35,198 nucleotides of DNA from WRHT01 sp031550525 (GCA_031550525.1 JAVBON010000033.1:1-35198); one strand, 5' to 3'. Positions 8,885-18,131 are shown, numbered from the stretch's first letter. The notes: generated from the letters alone by a model not told the origin. Made by a program: numbers and translations.

Positions 8885-8906
8885 GATCTGATTTTTATTT
8901 TTCTCC

Positions 8907-9863
8907 CTACAACACAAAATACAAATACAACCCAAGCATTACTACCATGCTCAGGCAGCGCAGGGTCTGGTTGCAGAGTACCAGCAGGAAGGCCAGTTTG
9001 GGCTGGTAGTAGCCGGCGTATACGGGCAGTTGGTGGCGGAAGGCGCGCACGGGGCTGGAGAGGATGTTGCCAACCAGCAGGGCGGCTACAATATCGGGGC
9101 CGCTGAGGCCGCCGGAGGCGAAGAGGGCCGATGCGGCGGACATGGAGGCCGCGCCTTCGGCGGTGAGGCTTAGGGCCACCACGCCAAGGGCTTCGGGGCG
9201 CAGAAAGGACAAGACGGAAACGTGCTCGCCCAAAAAGCGTTGCACGGCGTCGAAGCCGCCCAGATTCTGTATGAGAAAAAAGAGTATGTATATGGGTATG
9301 GTGAAGGTAAGCACTTTGATGAGGCGCTTTTTAAAGCCGCGCAGCACATCGGCCGCTATTTCCCGCGGCTTTTTGGCAGAGTGCGCGGGCAGGCAGGCGT
9401 TTTTGCAGGGCGCGGGGGCGGGCAGCAAAATACGCGCGGCCAGCGCGGTGCCGCAGGTACGCAACAGGGCGGAGGCCAGGCCAAGGGCTATGTAGATAAG
9501 CCCGTAGCGGCCCAGCATGGAGGCGGCCAGAGCCGTAAGGCCCGGCAGGTGAACGACGTATGAGGGCGTGCTGTTGAAAATATTGGCCAGTACCAGCTCT
9601 TTTTTGCTGATCTCGCCTTTGCTGTAGGCGTTACTCAGCAGGGTAGAGGCGGAGTAGCCGGAAAAAAAGGCCAGCACGAAAGAGGCCGAGGCCGCTTGCC
9701 CCATATGGGCAAGGCTAATCAGCGGGGCGGCCAGCCGGGCCATGAAGCGGTCCCAGCGCAGTGCCTCCAGAATATTGGCAATGAGTATGCCTATGGACAT
9801 GGAAAGCAAGAGGCGCAGCAGCGGCTTTAGCATGGCCTGGGCCAGATCCGGAGCGTAATCCAT
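8907..9863 (-). CDS. Nucleoside-recognition/gate-domain membrane protein
   Basis: A polytopic inner-membrane protein of 318 aa with about eight hydrophobic segments in two halves, separated by a hydrophilic loop around residues 150-175. Each half resembles the nucleoside-recognition (gate) domain of NupC/SpmA/FeoB-type proteins: LAFFSGYSASTLLSNAYSKGEIS in the first half, and LSLTAEGAASMSAASALFASGGLSG with LLVGNILSSPVRAFRHQLP in the second. The transported substrate is unknown. Its ATG lies four bases after the amidase stop on the same strand, so translation is probably coupled to it. Repeat B lies at its 3' end. The family call is fairly sure; the function is not known. Confidence 0.8.
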   Translation of the reverse strand: MDYAPDLAQAMLKPLLRLLLSMSIGILIANILEALRWDRFMARLAAPLISLAHMGQAASASFVLAFFSGYSASTLLSNAYSKGEISKKELVLANIFNSTPSYVVHLPGLTALAASMLGRYGLIYIALGLASALLRTCGTALAARILLPAPAPCKNACLPAHSAKKPREIAADVLRGFKKRLIKVLTFTIPIYILFFLIQNLGGFDAVQRFLGEHVSVLSFLRPEALGVVALSLTAEGAASMSAASALFASGGLSGPDIVAALLVGNILSSPVRAFRHQLPVYAGYYQPKLAFLLVLCNQTLRCLSMVVMLGLYLYFVL

Positions 9864-9867
9864 GGGC

Positions 9868-12132
9868 CTAACGCGCCGTCATGGCGTTAATTTGCTTGCG
9901 GTAGGCCACAATGCCGTCGCAAATGCCTTCGGCCATGTTCTGTATGTATTTGGCGTTACTCAGGCGGGCGGCATCGGAGGAGTTGGAGATATAGCCCACT
10001 TCTATAAGAAATGCCGGCATGCGCGCGCCCATAAGCACATGAAAAGGCGCGGAACGCACGCCGTTGTCGCGCATTTTAAAGCCGGACTGACCAAGTTGTT
10101 TGAGCGCGGCCTTGTGTACCAGCCTTGATACAGCCAGAGATTCTTCTTTTTTCACATTTCGTGTAAGGTCGCTGAGTATGAACTGCAAATCGCTGGTGGC
10201 GTTGACGTTTACGGCGTTTTCACGCGCGGCCACCACAGAGGCGGCGTCGGAGCGGGCCACGTCCAGGTAGTAGGTTTCCAGCCCGCTCAGGCTTTTATTG
10301 GTGCTGGCGTTTACGTGTATGGATATGAAAATGTCCGCCCTTTTGCTGTTGGCATGGCTGGTGCGGTTTTCCAGGGCCACATAGCGGTCGGTCTCGCGCG
10401 TGTAAATAACGTTGAAGCCCTGCTTGCCCAGTTGCGCCCCAAGGCGCTTGGCCAGGTCGAGGGTAATGGACGATTCGCGCAGGCGGTTGCCCACCGCGCC
10501 GGGGTCTTTGCCGCCATGCCCGGCGTCTATTACCACTGTTTTAATGTCCAGACCCAGATGCTCGGCAATATTGCCGTTGCTTGCGCCCTGCGCGGAATGC
10601 GGCGCTGGCTTTTGCAGGTCTTCAGCCCCCGGCAGCACCGTATTGGCGCTTATGTCTATTTTTAGCCGGTAGGGGTTATCTAGCACCGTTACCTTATAGG
10701 AGCGGGCGTTGGTTAAATCCAGATCCGCCCGCAGGCTGCCGCCGCTTTGCCTGCTCAGGTTTATGGAGGCGACGGGCAGGCCGGTAAGCATGACGCTTTG
10801 GCGCAGATTCCGCGCCATGTCCGTGCCCGCAAGCTCTATGCGGGCGCTCAGGGTAGTTTTGGAGGCGGCGTTGGCTGGCAGGGTTAAACGCCGGTATTTG
10901 GCCCGCCCGGCCAATTCCAGCACCAAGGTGGCCTTTTCGCTGTCGCCGGACCACTCCATATAACGCAAGATTGCGCCTGAGGCAGGGGCTTTGATGGAGC
11001 GGCTGCCGCTGCTGCCTTCTATTTTGGCAGCTGTAGCGCTCTGGCGCTCCACAGGCGCGGCCGATCTTGCGGGTGTGCCGGTTGCTGTCTGGCTGGCCGG
11101 AAAATCTTTAAGCAGTTTTTCCGCTTTTGCCTTCATGTCACCGTTGGGGTAGCGCTTTACAAGCTCGGCGGCTATTTGCCTGCCCTCGTTACGCTCGCTT
11201 AGCTGGCGTATTAAAACTTCAGCCTGGGCGTAAAGAGAGTCGTCAGCCAGCGAGCTTGTGGGGTAGGCCTTGGCGGCCTCGGCAAAGTACTCGGCGGCCA
11301 GAGCCCAATCCTCACGGCGCATGGAACGCTCGGCCAGCTCCTCGCGGCAGCGCGCCACCTGGTAAGCGGCCTTGTGCGCGTCTGGCCCCTGCGGGGCGGC
11401 GTCGCGCGCGGTTTTAAAATCGGCCTCAAGGTTAAGCCAGTTGTCGCGCAGCTTGGCTTTATCTTTGTTGGAAAGCAACGTGCGCCACTGGGCGGCGGCG
11501 TTTTCATACAAGGTTTTTTGCGTTTGCAGGCCTTCGGCTGCCGGTCTGCCTTGGGGGGTATTGCCGCGGCTTGCGGCGCTTGAGCCGGAATTTTGGCGGC
11601 TTGGGGCGGAGGTAGGCTGCAAGCGCTCGCGCAGGGCAAGGGCCTCCGGCAGGATATCGCTATCGGGGTACAGCAGTATGAGCCTGTCCAGCACCCTGAG
11701 GGCTTCGGTTTTGTTTTGTAGCGGGCCGGACAGCATCATGGCCTGGTTAAAGGCGGCGTTGTCGGCCAAAGCGTGGCGGCTGTACTTGTCCGTAAACTCG
11801 GCATACAGCTTTGAGGCCGCGCTGTAATCGCTTTTGCTTTTGGAGCGGTCGGCCAGCTCTTCCAAACTTCTGGCACGGTAAAAAAAGGCTTCGGGCGCAA
11901 AATCCTGCCCTTGGCCTTGCACGGTTGCGAAGCGTTTTTCCAGCTTTTCCCAAGTATCGCGCCACATGCCTTTGTTTTTGTCGGCCATCATGGCTTCAAA
12001 CTCTTTTATGGCGCTGTGCAGGTTTTCCTGCTGGGTGGCGGCCTGCGCCTGCGCGGGCAGCAGGCAGGCAAGCAACAGCACGGCAAAAAGCCGTTGCAGG
12101 GCTGAAAATACGGTCATGTATCTGGTAAGCAT
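9868..12132 (-). CDS. N-acetylmuramoyl-L-alanine amidase (AmiC type) with N-terminal TPR-like region and AMIN domain
   Basis: A periplasmic cell-wall amidase that cleaves the bond between MurNAc and L-Ala, used in daughter-cell separation. Starting at the ATG at 12132 gives 754 aa; a TTG two codons upstream is also open. Order of parts: a signal peptide (to about residue 32, LLLACLLPAQAQA), an unusually long helical TPR/YbgF-like region (about 33-370), an AMIN domain (about 390-500), and a zinc amidase_3 domain (about 530-750) with DAGHGGKDPGA, RESS, SIHVNA and the catalytic EVGYISN. The amidase domain also has a helix around DLTRNVKKEESLAVSR, like the autoinhibitory helix of AmiB/AmiC. It overlaps no gene and leads directly into the gate-domain protein. 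Confidence 0.93.
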   Translation of the reverse strand: MLTRYMTVFSALQRLFAVLLLACLLPAQAQAATQQENLHSAIKEFEAMMADKNKGMWRDTWEKLEKRFATVQGQGQDFAPEAFFYRARSLEELADRSKSKSDYSAASKLYAEFTDKYSRHALADNAAFNQAMMLSGPLQNKTEALRVLDRLILLYPDSDILPEALALRERLQPTSAPSRQNSGSSAASRGNTPQGRPAAEGLQTQKTLYENAAAQWRTLLSNKDKAKLRDNWLNLEADFKTARDAAPQGPDAHKAAYQVARCREELAERSMRREDWALAAEYFAEAAKAYPTSSLADDSLYAQAEVLIRQLSERNEGRQIAAELVKRYPNGDMKAKAEKLLKDFPASQTATGTPARSAAPVERQSATAAKIEGSSGSRSIKAPASGAILRYMEWSGDSEKATLVLELAGRAKYRRLTLPANAASKTTLSARIELAGTDMARNLRQSVMLTGLPVASINLSRQSGGSLRADLDLTNARSYKVTVLDNPYRLKIDISANTVLPGAEDLQKPAPHSAQGASNGNIAEHLGLDIKTVVIDAGHGGKDPGAVGNRLRESSITLDLAKRLGAQLGKQGFNVIYTRETDRYVALENRTSHANSKRADIFISIHVNASTNKSLSGLETYYLDVARSDAASVVAARENAVNVNATSDLQFILSDLTRNVKKEESLAVSRLVHKAALKQLGQSGFKMRDNGVRSAPFHVLMGARMPAFLIEVGYISNSSDAARLSNAKYIQNMAEGICDGIVAYRKQINAMTAR

Positions 12133-12665
12133 TGGCAACTCATTGCATATATCGGCCCTAAAGCCGTAAAACCGCGTTTTGTTATTCCAAATTTAACTAT
12201 ATAGGCTTTTATCTGGCAGTTTTACAGTGTAAAATCAAGAATTTTTCTAGAGTTTTTGTCTTAAACGATTATTTTTTGCTGGTTTTGGAGTGCCGGTTTT
12301 AAAGTGAAGTTGGCTCAAACGCCGGATTATGGGTTGAGCAACGCGAGCGAAAGCACATGAGCCGCCGTATGAATATGCGGCTTTTGCAATGCGGGCATGG
12401 GCGGCCGTTTGTTTCGGCCCTGGCTGCAACCGGCTTTGCGGACGCCATGTACCCCAATAACCCGCCTTCCAGTTTTGACCCGTTGTGCAAAGTTGTGGAT
12501 GATATGATACAGACGATGAAATAGTTTTTTATGCAGGTTGAAGGCCGTTGTTAAAGCGGGTGGGCTTAAGGCAGGCGCCCCACGTTTTTTACGCATGGGG
12601 CGCCTGGCATTTTGCGCAACCTGCGTTAAGGCGGCACATATGCGCGGCGGAAAAGCCGGCAGGCG
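12133..12665. other. Intergenic region between the ankyrin gene and the amidase gene
   Basis: Over 500 bases with no convincing gene. It contains a strong hairpin at 12573-12605, an AT-rich part at 12180-12290 that probably includes the amidase promoter (minus strand), and a minus-strand open frame (12299-12490) whose only recognisable feature is CPHCKSRIFIRR. That resembles the first knuckle of Ogr/Delta-type zinc fingers, but the second knuckle is absent, so it is at most a gene remnant. Confidence 0.45.
12573..12605 (-). terminator. Strong hairpin after the ankyrin gene, terminator-like
   Basis: AGGCGCCCCA and TGGGGCGCCT form a perfect 10-bp stem around a T-rich loop, 60 nt past the ankyrin stop. 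There is no U-tract after it on the minus strand, so intrinsic termination is uncertain. Confidence 0.45.
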
Positions 12666-14519
12666 CTATTTTGCCTGCTGCAGCAGCCGGATTATCTCCG
12701 TCCCGCTGCCGTGCTGCCGCGCTGTTTCCAGCGGGGTTATCCCGTCTTTATCCTTGGCTTTTGGGCTGGCCCCGGCTTTAAGCAGCAGGGTTACCACTTC
12801 CGCGTTATCTTCGCCAGCCGCGTAGTGCAGGGGCGTGCGGTTGTAGCGGTCTGTCACTTCCGTTTTCGCGCCCGCGTTCAGCAAGGCGGCTACCAGGTCC
12901 GGCCGCTTTTTTTCCACCGCTATGTGCAGGGCCGTGCCCTGATCGTAAATATTGGCCTTGGTGTTAATATCTACACGGGCTTTCAGCAGAATTTGCACCA
13001 CTTCAAGGTTGCCGGATTGCACGGCGCAGGCCAGAAGGTCGTCGGTGGCTTTGTAGCTGCGCTCATAGTCGGCGTAACGCTGGCCGGGGTAGGTGGCGCT
13101 TTTGTTTACCGGCGCTCCGGCTTCAAGCAGCGCCCGCACAAACCAGACGTTGCCCTGGCGCACGGCTTGCAGCAAGGGGGTGTTCATGTCGCGGTCGCGC
13201 TCGGTAACAGGCACTTTAGCTTTGCGCGCGGCCAGGTAAAGCTCCTGGCTGTTCAGCGCCAAAGCCCAATGTATGAGGGTTTCGTCATGTTCCTTCACAA
13301 TGGATGAATCAGTGCCGGAAACTCCGCCTTCCAGCAGGGCCAGAGCAATGGGGAGGTTATTGTCATTCCATTTCAGTATGGCCAGGGCGTTGCGCCCGGC
13401 GGCGTCTTTGGCTTTGGGGTCGGCCCCGGCATGCAGCAGCAGGCGCACCATCTCCGGCGAGCGGGTGTTGTAGAATACGGCCCGCAGCAGCGGCGGGTCT
13501 TCTCTGCGCTGACTCTCTTCTCCTTCCATCATAACGATTTCGTTGGGGTCGGCTCCGGCTGCCAGCAGACTTTTGGCAATGGCCACGTTCCCTTTGTCCA
13601 CAGCCAGGTAGAGCAGGGCTCTTCTGTGCCCGTCAATGAGGTGTCTTCCCTCGATTTTGGCCGGGCGTTGCTTCAGCCTGGCTCCGGAGGCCAGCAGCAG
13701 ATCCACCAGATCCGTCCGCTCCGCGTCCACTGCTTCATACAGCGGCCAGCCGTAGTAACCGTAATACCGGTTGGGGTCGGCCCCGGATTTGAGCAGGAAA
13801 GCGAAATATTCCGCGCTATGGCCCTGAAATATCGCCTGATCCAAAGCAGTGCGGAAGGTGGGGTGCTCTTCGTTAATGTCAGAGCCTTGCTCAAGCAACT
13901 TTGCAATCTCTTCCGGCGAGCGCCCCAGCACCACGGCCACGGGAATGGAGGGGTTCATTTTGCCGCTCTTTTCTTCTTCGGCCAGAATATCTTTAAGTAC
14001 GTCCGCCTCTTCTTCAAAGAAAAGTTGGATAGTTCTTTTTTGGGGCGGCTCGCTTGCCACTGCCCCGTGTTTTTTTAACAGGGCGCTCATTTCAGGGCTT
14101 TTGGCGTACTTTAGCGGATAACCCATTTCGGCCTTGGCCCCACGTTTTAGAAGCAGGGCGGCTATCTCCACATCGTCGGATTTGGCGGCATACTCCAACG
14201 CCGTATGGCCTCCGGCACTGAGTATGTTGGGGTTGGCCTTACGGTCCAACAGGCGGCCCATTTCGGCCTTATCGCGGGCGGATATAGCCTTAATAAGCGG
14301 TGTAAAGCCCATATGGTCGTAAGCGTCGGCCTCCGGTATGGGCGCGCGCTTCTGGCCCGGAGGAGGGGGGTTGTTTATGTAAAAGGCCTCTTCCGGGTCC
14401 ATCAGGCGTCCCATTTCGTCATAAACAATGGCTCCGGCTCTGGCTTCTTTAGCCCCCAGCCAAGTTGCCGCCAGCAGAAAAACAGTTAAAAAAAATCCAC
14501 TTAGTACTAGCAAACGCAT
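12666..14519 (-). CDS. Exported ankyrin-repeat protein
   Basis: A 617-aa protein with a clear signal peptide (residues 1 to about 28, SGFFLTVFLLAATWLGAKEARA), so it acts outside the cytoplasm. Most of the chain is ankyrin repeats, recognised by recurring TPL-A, LL-GA-P/D-N/K units: for example GFTPLIKAISARDKAEMGRLLDR, AGGHTALEYAAKSDDVEIAALL, NTPLLQAVRQGNVWFVRALLEAG, GTALHIAVEKKRPDLVAALLNAG and NRTPLHYAAGEDNAEVVTLLLKAG. Roughly a dozen or more repeats reach to the C-terminus, with a less regular helical stretch near residues 145-190. Ankyrin proteins bind other proteins; the partner is unknown. A GGTGGA ribosome binding site precedes the ATG. It lies downstream of ssb on the same strand but behind a hairpin. 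Confidence 0.88.
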   Translation of the reverse strand: MRLLVLSGFFLTVFLLAATWLGAKEARAGAIVYDEMGRLMDPEEAFYINNPPPPGQKRAPIPEADAYDHMGFTPLIKAISARDKAEMGRLLDRKANPNILSAGGHTALEYAAKSDDVEIAALLLKRGAKAEMGYPLKYAKSPEMSALLKKHGAVASEPPQKRTIQLFFEEEADVLKDILAEEEKSGKMNPSIPVAVVLGRSPEEIAKLLEQGSDINEEHPTFRTALDQAIFQGHSAEYFAFLLKSGADPNRYYGYYGWPLYEAVDAERTDLVDLLLASGARLKQRPAKIEGRHLIDGHRRALLYLAVDKGNVAIAKSLLAAGADPNEIVMMEGEESQRREDPPLLRAVFYNTRSPEMVRLLLHAGADPKAKDAAGRNALAILKWNDNNLPIALALLEGGVSGTDSSIVKEHDETLIHWALALNSQELYLAARKAKVPVTERDRDMNTPLLQAVRQGNVWFVRALLEAGAPVNKSATYPGQRYADYERSYKATDDLLACAVQSGNLEVVQILLKARVDINTKANIYDQGTALHIAVEKKRPDLVAALLNAGAKTEVTDRYNRTPLHYAAGEDNAEVVTLLLKAGASPKAKDKDGITPLETARQHGSGTEIIRLLQQAK

Positions 14520-14539
14520 TTTTCCACCGTGTGAAGTTG

Positions 14540-14569
14540 AACGCCGGCCCGTTTGCGCGGACCGGCGTT
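14540..14569 (-). terminator. Hairpin between ssb and the ankyrin gene
   Basis: AACGCCGG-c-CCG, loop TTTGCG, CGG-a-CCGGCGTT: 11 pairs with one mismatch. It lies 60 nt after the ssb stop and 20 nt before the ankyrin ATG. Without a U-tract it may be a weak terminator or an attenuating leader structure. Confidence 0.45.
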
Positions 14570-14629
14570 GACTTGTATAAGTTATAAATATTATCAGATA
14601 GTTATATTCACTATGTCTTACAGTATAGG

Positions 14630-15172
14630 CTAGAACGGCACGTCATCCATGCCGCTGGCTTCAGACGGGAAAGCCGGGCCCAGGTCTTCGTTTTGGTAAT
14701 TGTTGTTCTGCGGGCGGTTATTCTGGCGTTGTTGCCCACCGGTGTTAGCCGGAGCGCTGCCGCCATAGCCGCCGCCGTAACCGCCGTAGCCCGGATCTTC
14801 CGCGCCCATGGGCGCGCCTGCTCCGGCTGCCCCGGCAGCGCCTTTACGGTCCAAAAACTGTATGCGCTGGGCTTTTATTTCGGTGCTGTAGCGGTCCTGG
14901 CCCTGCTGATCCTGCCATTTGCGGGTTTGCAGGCTGCCCTCAACAAACACCAGGCTCCCTTTGGTCAGGTAGGTTTTGCAGTTTTCAGCCTGGCGCTGAA
15001 ACACGACCACGGAGTGCCATTCGGTTTTTTCCACCTTGTTTCCGTCACGGTCGGTATATGATTCATCCGTGGCTATGCGCATGTTGGCAATGGGCATTCC
15101 GTTGGCGGCGTAGCGTATTTCAGGGTCTTTTCCAAGTCGGCCTATGAGCATTACCTTATTTAAACTGGACAT
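14630..15172 (-). CDS. ssb: Single-stranded DNA-binding protein
   Basis: Binds and protects single-stranded DNA in replication and repair. The ATG at 15172 is chosen because GGAGGAAAAT sits just before it, giving 180 aa (MSSLNKVMLIGRLGKDPEIRYAANG). The OB fold covers about residues 1-107 with the usual NGMPIANMRIATDE, KTEWHSVVVFQRQAENC, YLTKGSLVFVEGSLQTRKWQD and IQFLDRK segments. A Gly/Gln/Asn-rich flexible linker follows (GYGGYGGGYGG), and the chain ends in the acidic tip DDVPF that recruits partner enzymes. It lies 30 bp after the penicillin-binding protein stop on the same strand; co-transcription is possible. Confidence 0.98.
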   Translation of the reverse strand: MSSLNKVMLIGRLGKDPEIRYAANGMPIANMRIATDESYTDRDGNKVEKTEWHSVVVFQRQAENCKTYLTKGSLVFVEGSLQTRKWQDQQGQDRYSTEIKAQRIQFLDRKGAAGAAGAGAPMGAEDPGYGGYGGGYGGSAPANTGGQQRQNNRPQNNNYQNEDLGPAFPSEASGMDDVPF

Positions 15173-15202
15173 ATTTTCCTCCAAGGGGATTGTTTACATA
15201 AA

Positions 15203-17662
15203 TTATTGCTGAAACAGCTCTTCAGCGCCGCGCACGTCATCGTCGCCGCGTTTGCGCGGCGCGCCGGAAACGGCCGTGGGCTCGGTGCCTGTTATAAAGG
15301 GCACTTCCACCACGCGCTCAGAGGTAAGCCCTGCCAGGTAGCCGTTATCGGCATCTATGCTGAGCATGCGCACGCCGGGCGGCATGGTGAAATCGGCTTC
15401 AGGGTAAAGCAGTTCCACTTCCTGCCGGTAACTGGCAAAAATGGGCACGGCCACACGCGAGCCGGTTTCGTTTTTGCCCATGGGCTTTGGCGTGTCGTAA
15501 CCAGCGTAAACCGTGGTTACCAGAAAAGGCGAGAAACCCACAAACCAGGCGTCGCGCTCTTCGTTGGTAGTGCCGGTTTTACCTGCCAAAGTGCGGGTAA
15601 GGTGCTTGGCTCTGTGCGCGGTGCCGCCTGTAATAACCTCTTTGAGCATGCTGGCCATTACATAGGCGTTTTGCGGGCTTACGGCGTCTATTTTTTCCGG
15701 CGCGAAGGTAACTATGTTGTGGCCCCAACTGTCGGTAATGCGCTGAATCATGCGCGGGCGCACGCGCTGCCCGTTACCGGCAAAGGCGGTGTACACTTCG
15801 TTAAGCGTCATGGGCGTTAAGGCGTAGGAGCCCAGGCTTATGGAAAGGTCTTGCGGAATCTGCCCTTCTATGCCCAGCGCCTTGGCCCTGTCTATAATAG
15901 GCTGCACGCCAAGGGTATGGGCCAGCCTGATGGTGCAGAGGTTGCGCGATTTGGCCAGAGCCGTGCGCAGCATTATGGGGCCGTAGAACACTCCGTCAAA
16001 GTTGGAGGGCCGCCACTGCGAGAGGTTGTCATCCGTGCCTCTGTCGCTGATAAAAGGAGCGTCTTCAATCAGGCTGGCGGCGGTAAAGCCGTTATCCAGC
16101 GCGGCGGAATACACCACGGGCTTGAAGGCCGAGCCGGGCTGGCGGCTGGCCTGCGTGGCGCGGTTGTATTGGTCGTTTACCGAGTATTCGTAGCCGCCAG
16201 CAAGGGCCAGCACGTTGCCGGCATCCACCTCCTGCGAGATTATGGCTCCGCTTACGGCCGGGTAATGCTCCAGACTAAGCATAATGGGCTTGCCAAAAGT
16301 AACGGCATCGGAATTGTAGGCCGGAATTTCATCAGAGGCCGGAAAACCCACAGGGTTGGCCTCGCCTTTGGCCCCAACGGCGGAAACCCACACTATGTCG
16401 CCAACGTTCAGCGCCTGGTTGGGCGTAAGGGTCTGGCCCGGCTCCGCCGCGTCCAGCGCGGTGTTGGGCACGCGGCACCAGGCCATTTTATCGGCGCTTA
16501 TTATGCCGGTAAAAGAACCCATGCGCACCTGCGCTTCCTTGGCGTTTACCTTTGTAACCAAGGCTTTCACCCAGCCGGCGTTATCCAGATCTTGCGGCAC
16601 GAACACGTTTTTTTCCAGAAACTCGTCAAACTTGTCGGCCGGAATTTTTTCAATGGGGCCAAGACAGCCATGGCGCTTGCTGGTCTCCAGCAAGCCTTTG
16701 CGCAGGGCTATTTCAGCCGCTTTCTGATGCACCGGATCCATGGATGTATAGATATGCAGGCCGGAGTTATACAAGGCGTCGCGTCCGTAGCGCTCCAGCG
16801 GCAAATCCAGGTCCAGCACGTTTTGCTCTTGTAAAAAGCTGATCAGGCTGCGCCTTACTTCTTCCAGATACCACGCCCCCAGCTTCCACGAGGGGTCGGG
16901 CATGCTGCGGTACACCAGCGGCGCGTTTACGGCCTCGTCGTGCTGTTCCGGCGTGATGAATTCTTCAGCCAGCATGCGGCGCAGCACATAACGCTGCCGC
17001 TCTTTGGTGGCCTGCGGGTCGGCATAGGGGTTGGTGCGCGAGGGCGCCTGCGGCAATGCCGCCAGCACAGCGCATTCCGCCAGTGTAAGCTCGCCCACGT
17101 GCTTGCCAAAGTAGGTACGCGCGGCTGCCTCAACCCCATACGAACTGTGCCCGAAGAAAATCTGGTTCAGGTACATGTTCAGGATATCGTCTTTGCTGAG
17201 GTAGCGCTCAAGGCGATAGGCCAGAATTGCCTCTTTGAGCTTGCGCATGTAGCTGCGCTCGGATGTAAGCAAAAGGCGCTTCACAAGCTGCTGGGTTATG
17301 GTGCTGCCGCCCTCAACCGTCTGGCCCGCGCGCAGGTTTTTTACAAAGGCGCGTATGATGGCCTTGGGGTTGATGCCGTCATGCTCGTAAAAGCTGGCGT
17401 CTTCAGCCGCCAAAAAGGCCTTGGGTAAGAGCGGAGGCATTTCGGCCAGGTTAACCAGAAAGCGCTTTTCATCGTAAAAATAGCCTATGACGCTGCCGTC
17501 TTTGGCGTATACCGTTGTTACCTGCAAGGGCCGGTAGTCTGAAACCTGCGTGTAGCTGGGCAAGTCGCGCGAGGCCCAAAATACAAGCCCGGCGCCGCTT
17601 ATAGCGCCCAGTACGCCAAGACACAAAATAACTATCAGGGAAATAAACAGAAAACGTTTCAT
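15203..17662 (-). CDS. mrcA: Class A penicillin-binding protein (PBP1A type)
   Basis: A bifunctional peptidoglycan glycosyltransferase and transpeptidase anchored in the inner membrane. Starting at MKRFLFISLIVILCLG (ATG at 17662) gives 819 aa. The open frame continues upstream through repeat B2, but those residues are not protein-like. One membrane segment (about 4-30) is followed by the GT51 domain with catalytic E87 in EDASFYEHDG, GGSTITQQL at 118-126, and the LNMYLNQIFFG motif. An OB-like insert covers about 330-470. The transpeptidase domain has SAFK (active S511, K514), SRN (572-574) and KTG (695-697). The C-terminus ends in a short charged tail (KRGDDDVRGAEELFQQ). All catalytic motifs are intact. 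Confidence 0.96.
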   Translation of the reverse strand: MKRFLFISLIVILCLGVLGAISGAGLVFWASRDLPSYTQVSDYRPLQVTTVYAKDGSVIGYFYDEKRFLVNLAEMPPLLPKAFLAAEDASFYEHDGINPKAIIRAFVKNLRAGQTVEGGSTITQQLVKRLLLTSERSYMRKLKEAILAYRLERYLSKDDILNMYLNQIFFGHSSYGVEAAARTYFGKHVGELTLAECAVLAALPQAPSRTNPYADPQATKERQRYVLRRMLAEEFITPEQHDEAVNAPLVYRSMPDPSWKLGAWYLEEVRRSLISFLQEQNVLDLDLPLERYGRDALYNSGLHIYTSMDPVHQKAAEIALRKGLLETSKRHGCLGPIEKIPADKFDEFLEKNVFVPQDLDNAGWVKALVTKVNAKEAQVRMGSFTGIISADKMAWCRVPNTALDAAEPGQTLTPNQALNVGDIVWVSAVGAKGEANPVGFPASDEIPAYNSDAVTFGKPIMLSLEHYPAVSGAIISQEVDAGNVLALAGGYEYSVNDQYNRATQASRQPGSAFKPVVYSAALDNGFTAASLIEDAPFISDRGTDDNLSQWRPSNFDGVFYGPIMLRTALAKSRNLCTIRLAHTLGVQPIIDRAKALGIEGQIPQDLSISLGSYALTPMTLNEVYTAFAGNGQRVRPRMIQRITDSWGHNIVTFAPEKIDAVSPQNAYVMASMLKEVITGGTAHRAKHLTRTLAGKTGTTNEERDAWFVGFSPFLVTTVYAGYDTPKPMGKNETGSRVAVPIFASYRQEVELLYPEADFTMPPGVRMLSIDADNGYLAGLTSERVVEVPFITGTEPTAVSGAPRKRGDDDVRGAEELFQQ

Positions 17663-17767
17663 ATTTTTTGCACGGATAATAAAAATTAAAATCGCGGGGT
17701 CAACCGCATTTGACGGCAAAATGAGACCGCTATAGCACTTACCATACCCTTGCGCTGGGAAAGGCAT

Positions 17768-17846
17768 AGAGGATGAAGCCAGATTTATGAGATCTGGGCG
17801 CTGCCCAGGCCCGCAAGGGGGTGTGAACCCCCTTGACCCCGCGACT
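17768..17846 (+). repeat. Repeat B, copy 2
   Basis: GAGGATGAAGCCAGATTT..., CTGGGC/GCCCAG, then CAAGGGGG with a six-base loop and CCCCCTTG, ending ACCCCGCG. It is preceded by GGGAAAGGCATAG, which also flanks the inverted B end near 27862-27892, so the repeat unit extends at least 13 bp upstream. Confidence 0.8.
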
Positions 17847-18046
17847 TTAGTAGAAAAAGGTTTAGCAATTACTTCTATCGTGTCGCATTGGCGCAAGTTT
17901 TTTTGTAATAACCTTTAACCCGAAAAGCATCAACTTATTATGTTACATGGGGGAGTAAGAAAAGATCCGTTTTAAAACTGGCGCTGGCCGGGGGTGCGGT
18001 TAATCAGGAGAGACTACCCCTAGTGCCGCGCGGTAGCCTAAAATAG

Positions 18047-18085
18047 TTGACCCCGCAATTTTTTACAAAACTTGCGGGGGGTCAA
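18047..18085. repeat. Repeat B, 3' hairpin only
   Basis: TTGACCCCGCAA and TTGCGGGGGGTCAA form a hairpin around an AT-rich loop. It is the same stem type as the right arm of B1 at 8530-8573. Confidence 0.65.
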
Positions 18086-18097
18086 TTACGCACGCGC

Positions 18098-18128
18098 CTT
18101 TCTCTGGCAAAGGAGGAAGCGGGCTTCT
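18098..18128 (-). repeat. Inverted fragment of repeat E
   Basis: TTTCTCTGGCAAAGGAGGAAGC matches the reverse complement of the conserved right part of E1 (GCTTCCTTGCCAGAGAACAAA) with small changes. It stands just before E1 in opposite orientation. Confidence 0.5.
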
Positions 18129-18131
18129 GGC

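Larger units (their letters stand above)
17663..18131. other. Repeat-filled intergenic region upstream of the penicillin-binding protein
   Basis: No gene is seen. It holds B fragments (17694-17720, 17768-17846, 18047-18085) and an inverted E fragment (18098-18128). The promoter for the penicillin-binding protein presumably lies in 17663-17760, but I could not single one out. The middle part, 17850-18040, shows nothing recognisable. Confidence 0.5.

Noticed and set aside
15851..16834. Open frame opposite the penicillin-binding protein gene
   Set aside because: Antisense shadow; the opposite strand encodes intact catalytic motifs.
17663..17896. N-terminal extension of the penicillin-binding protein by 78 residues
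   Set aside because: The extension is translated repeat B sequence starting at a TTG; the normal membrane anchor begins at MKRFLF.
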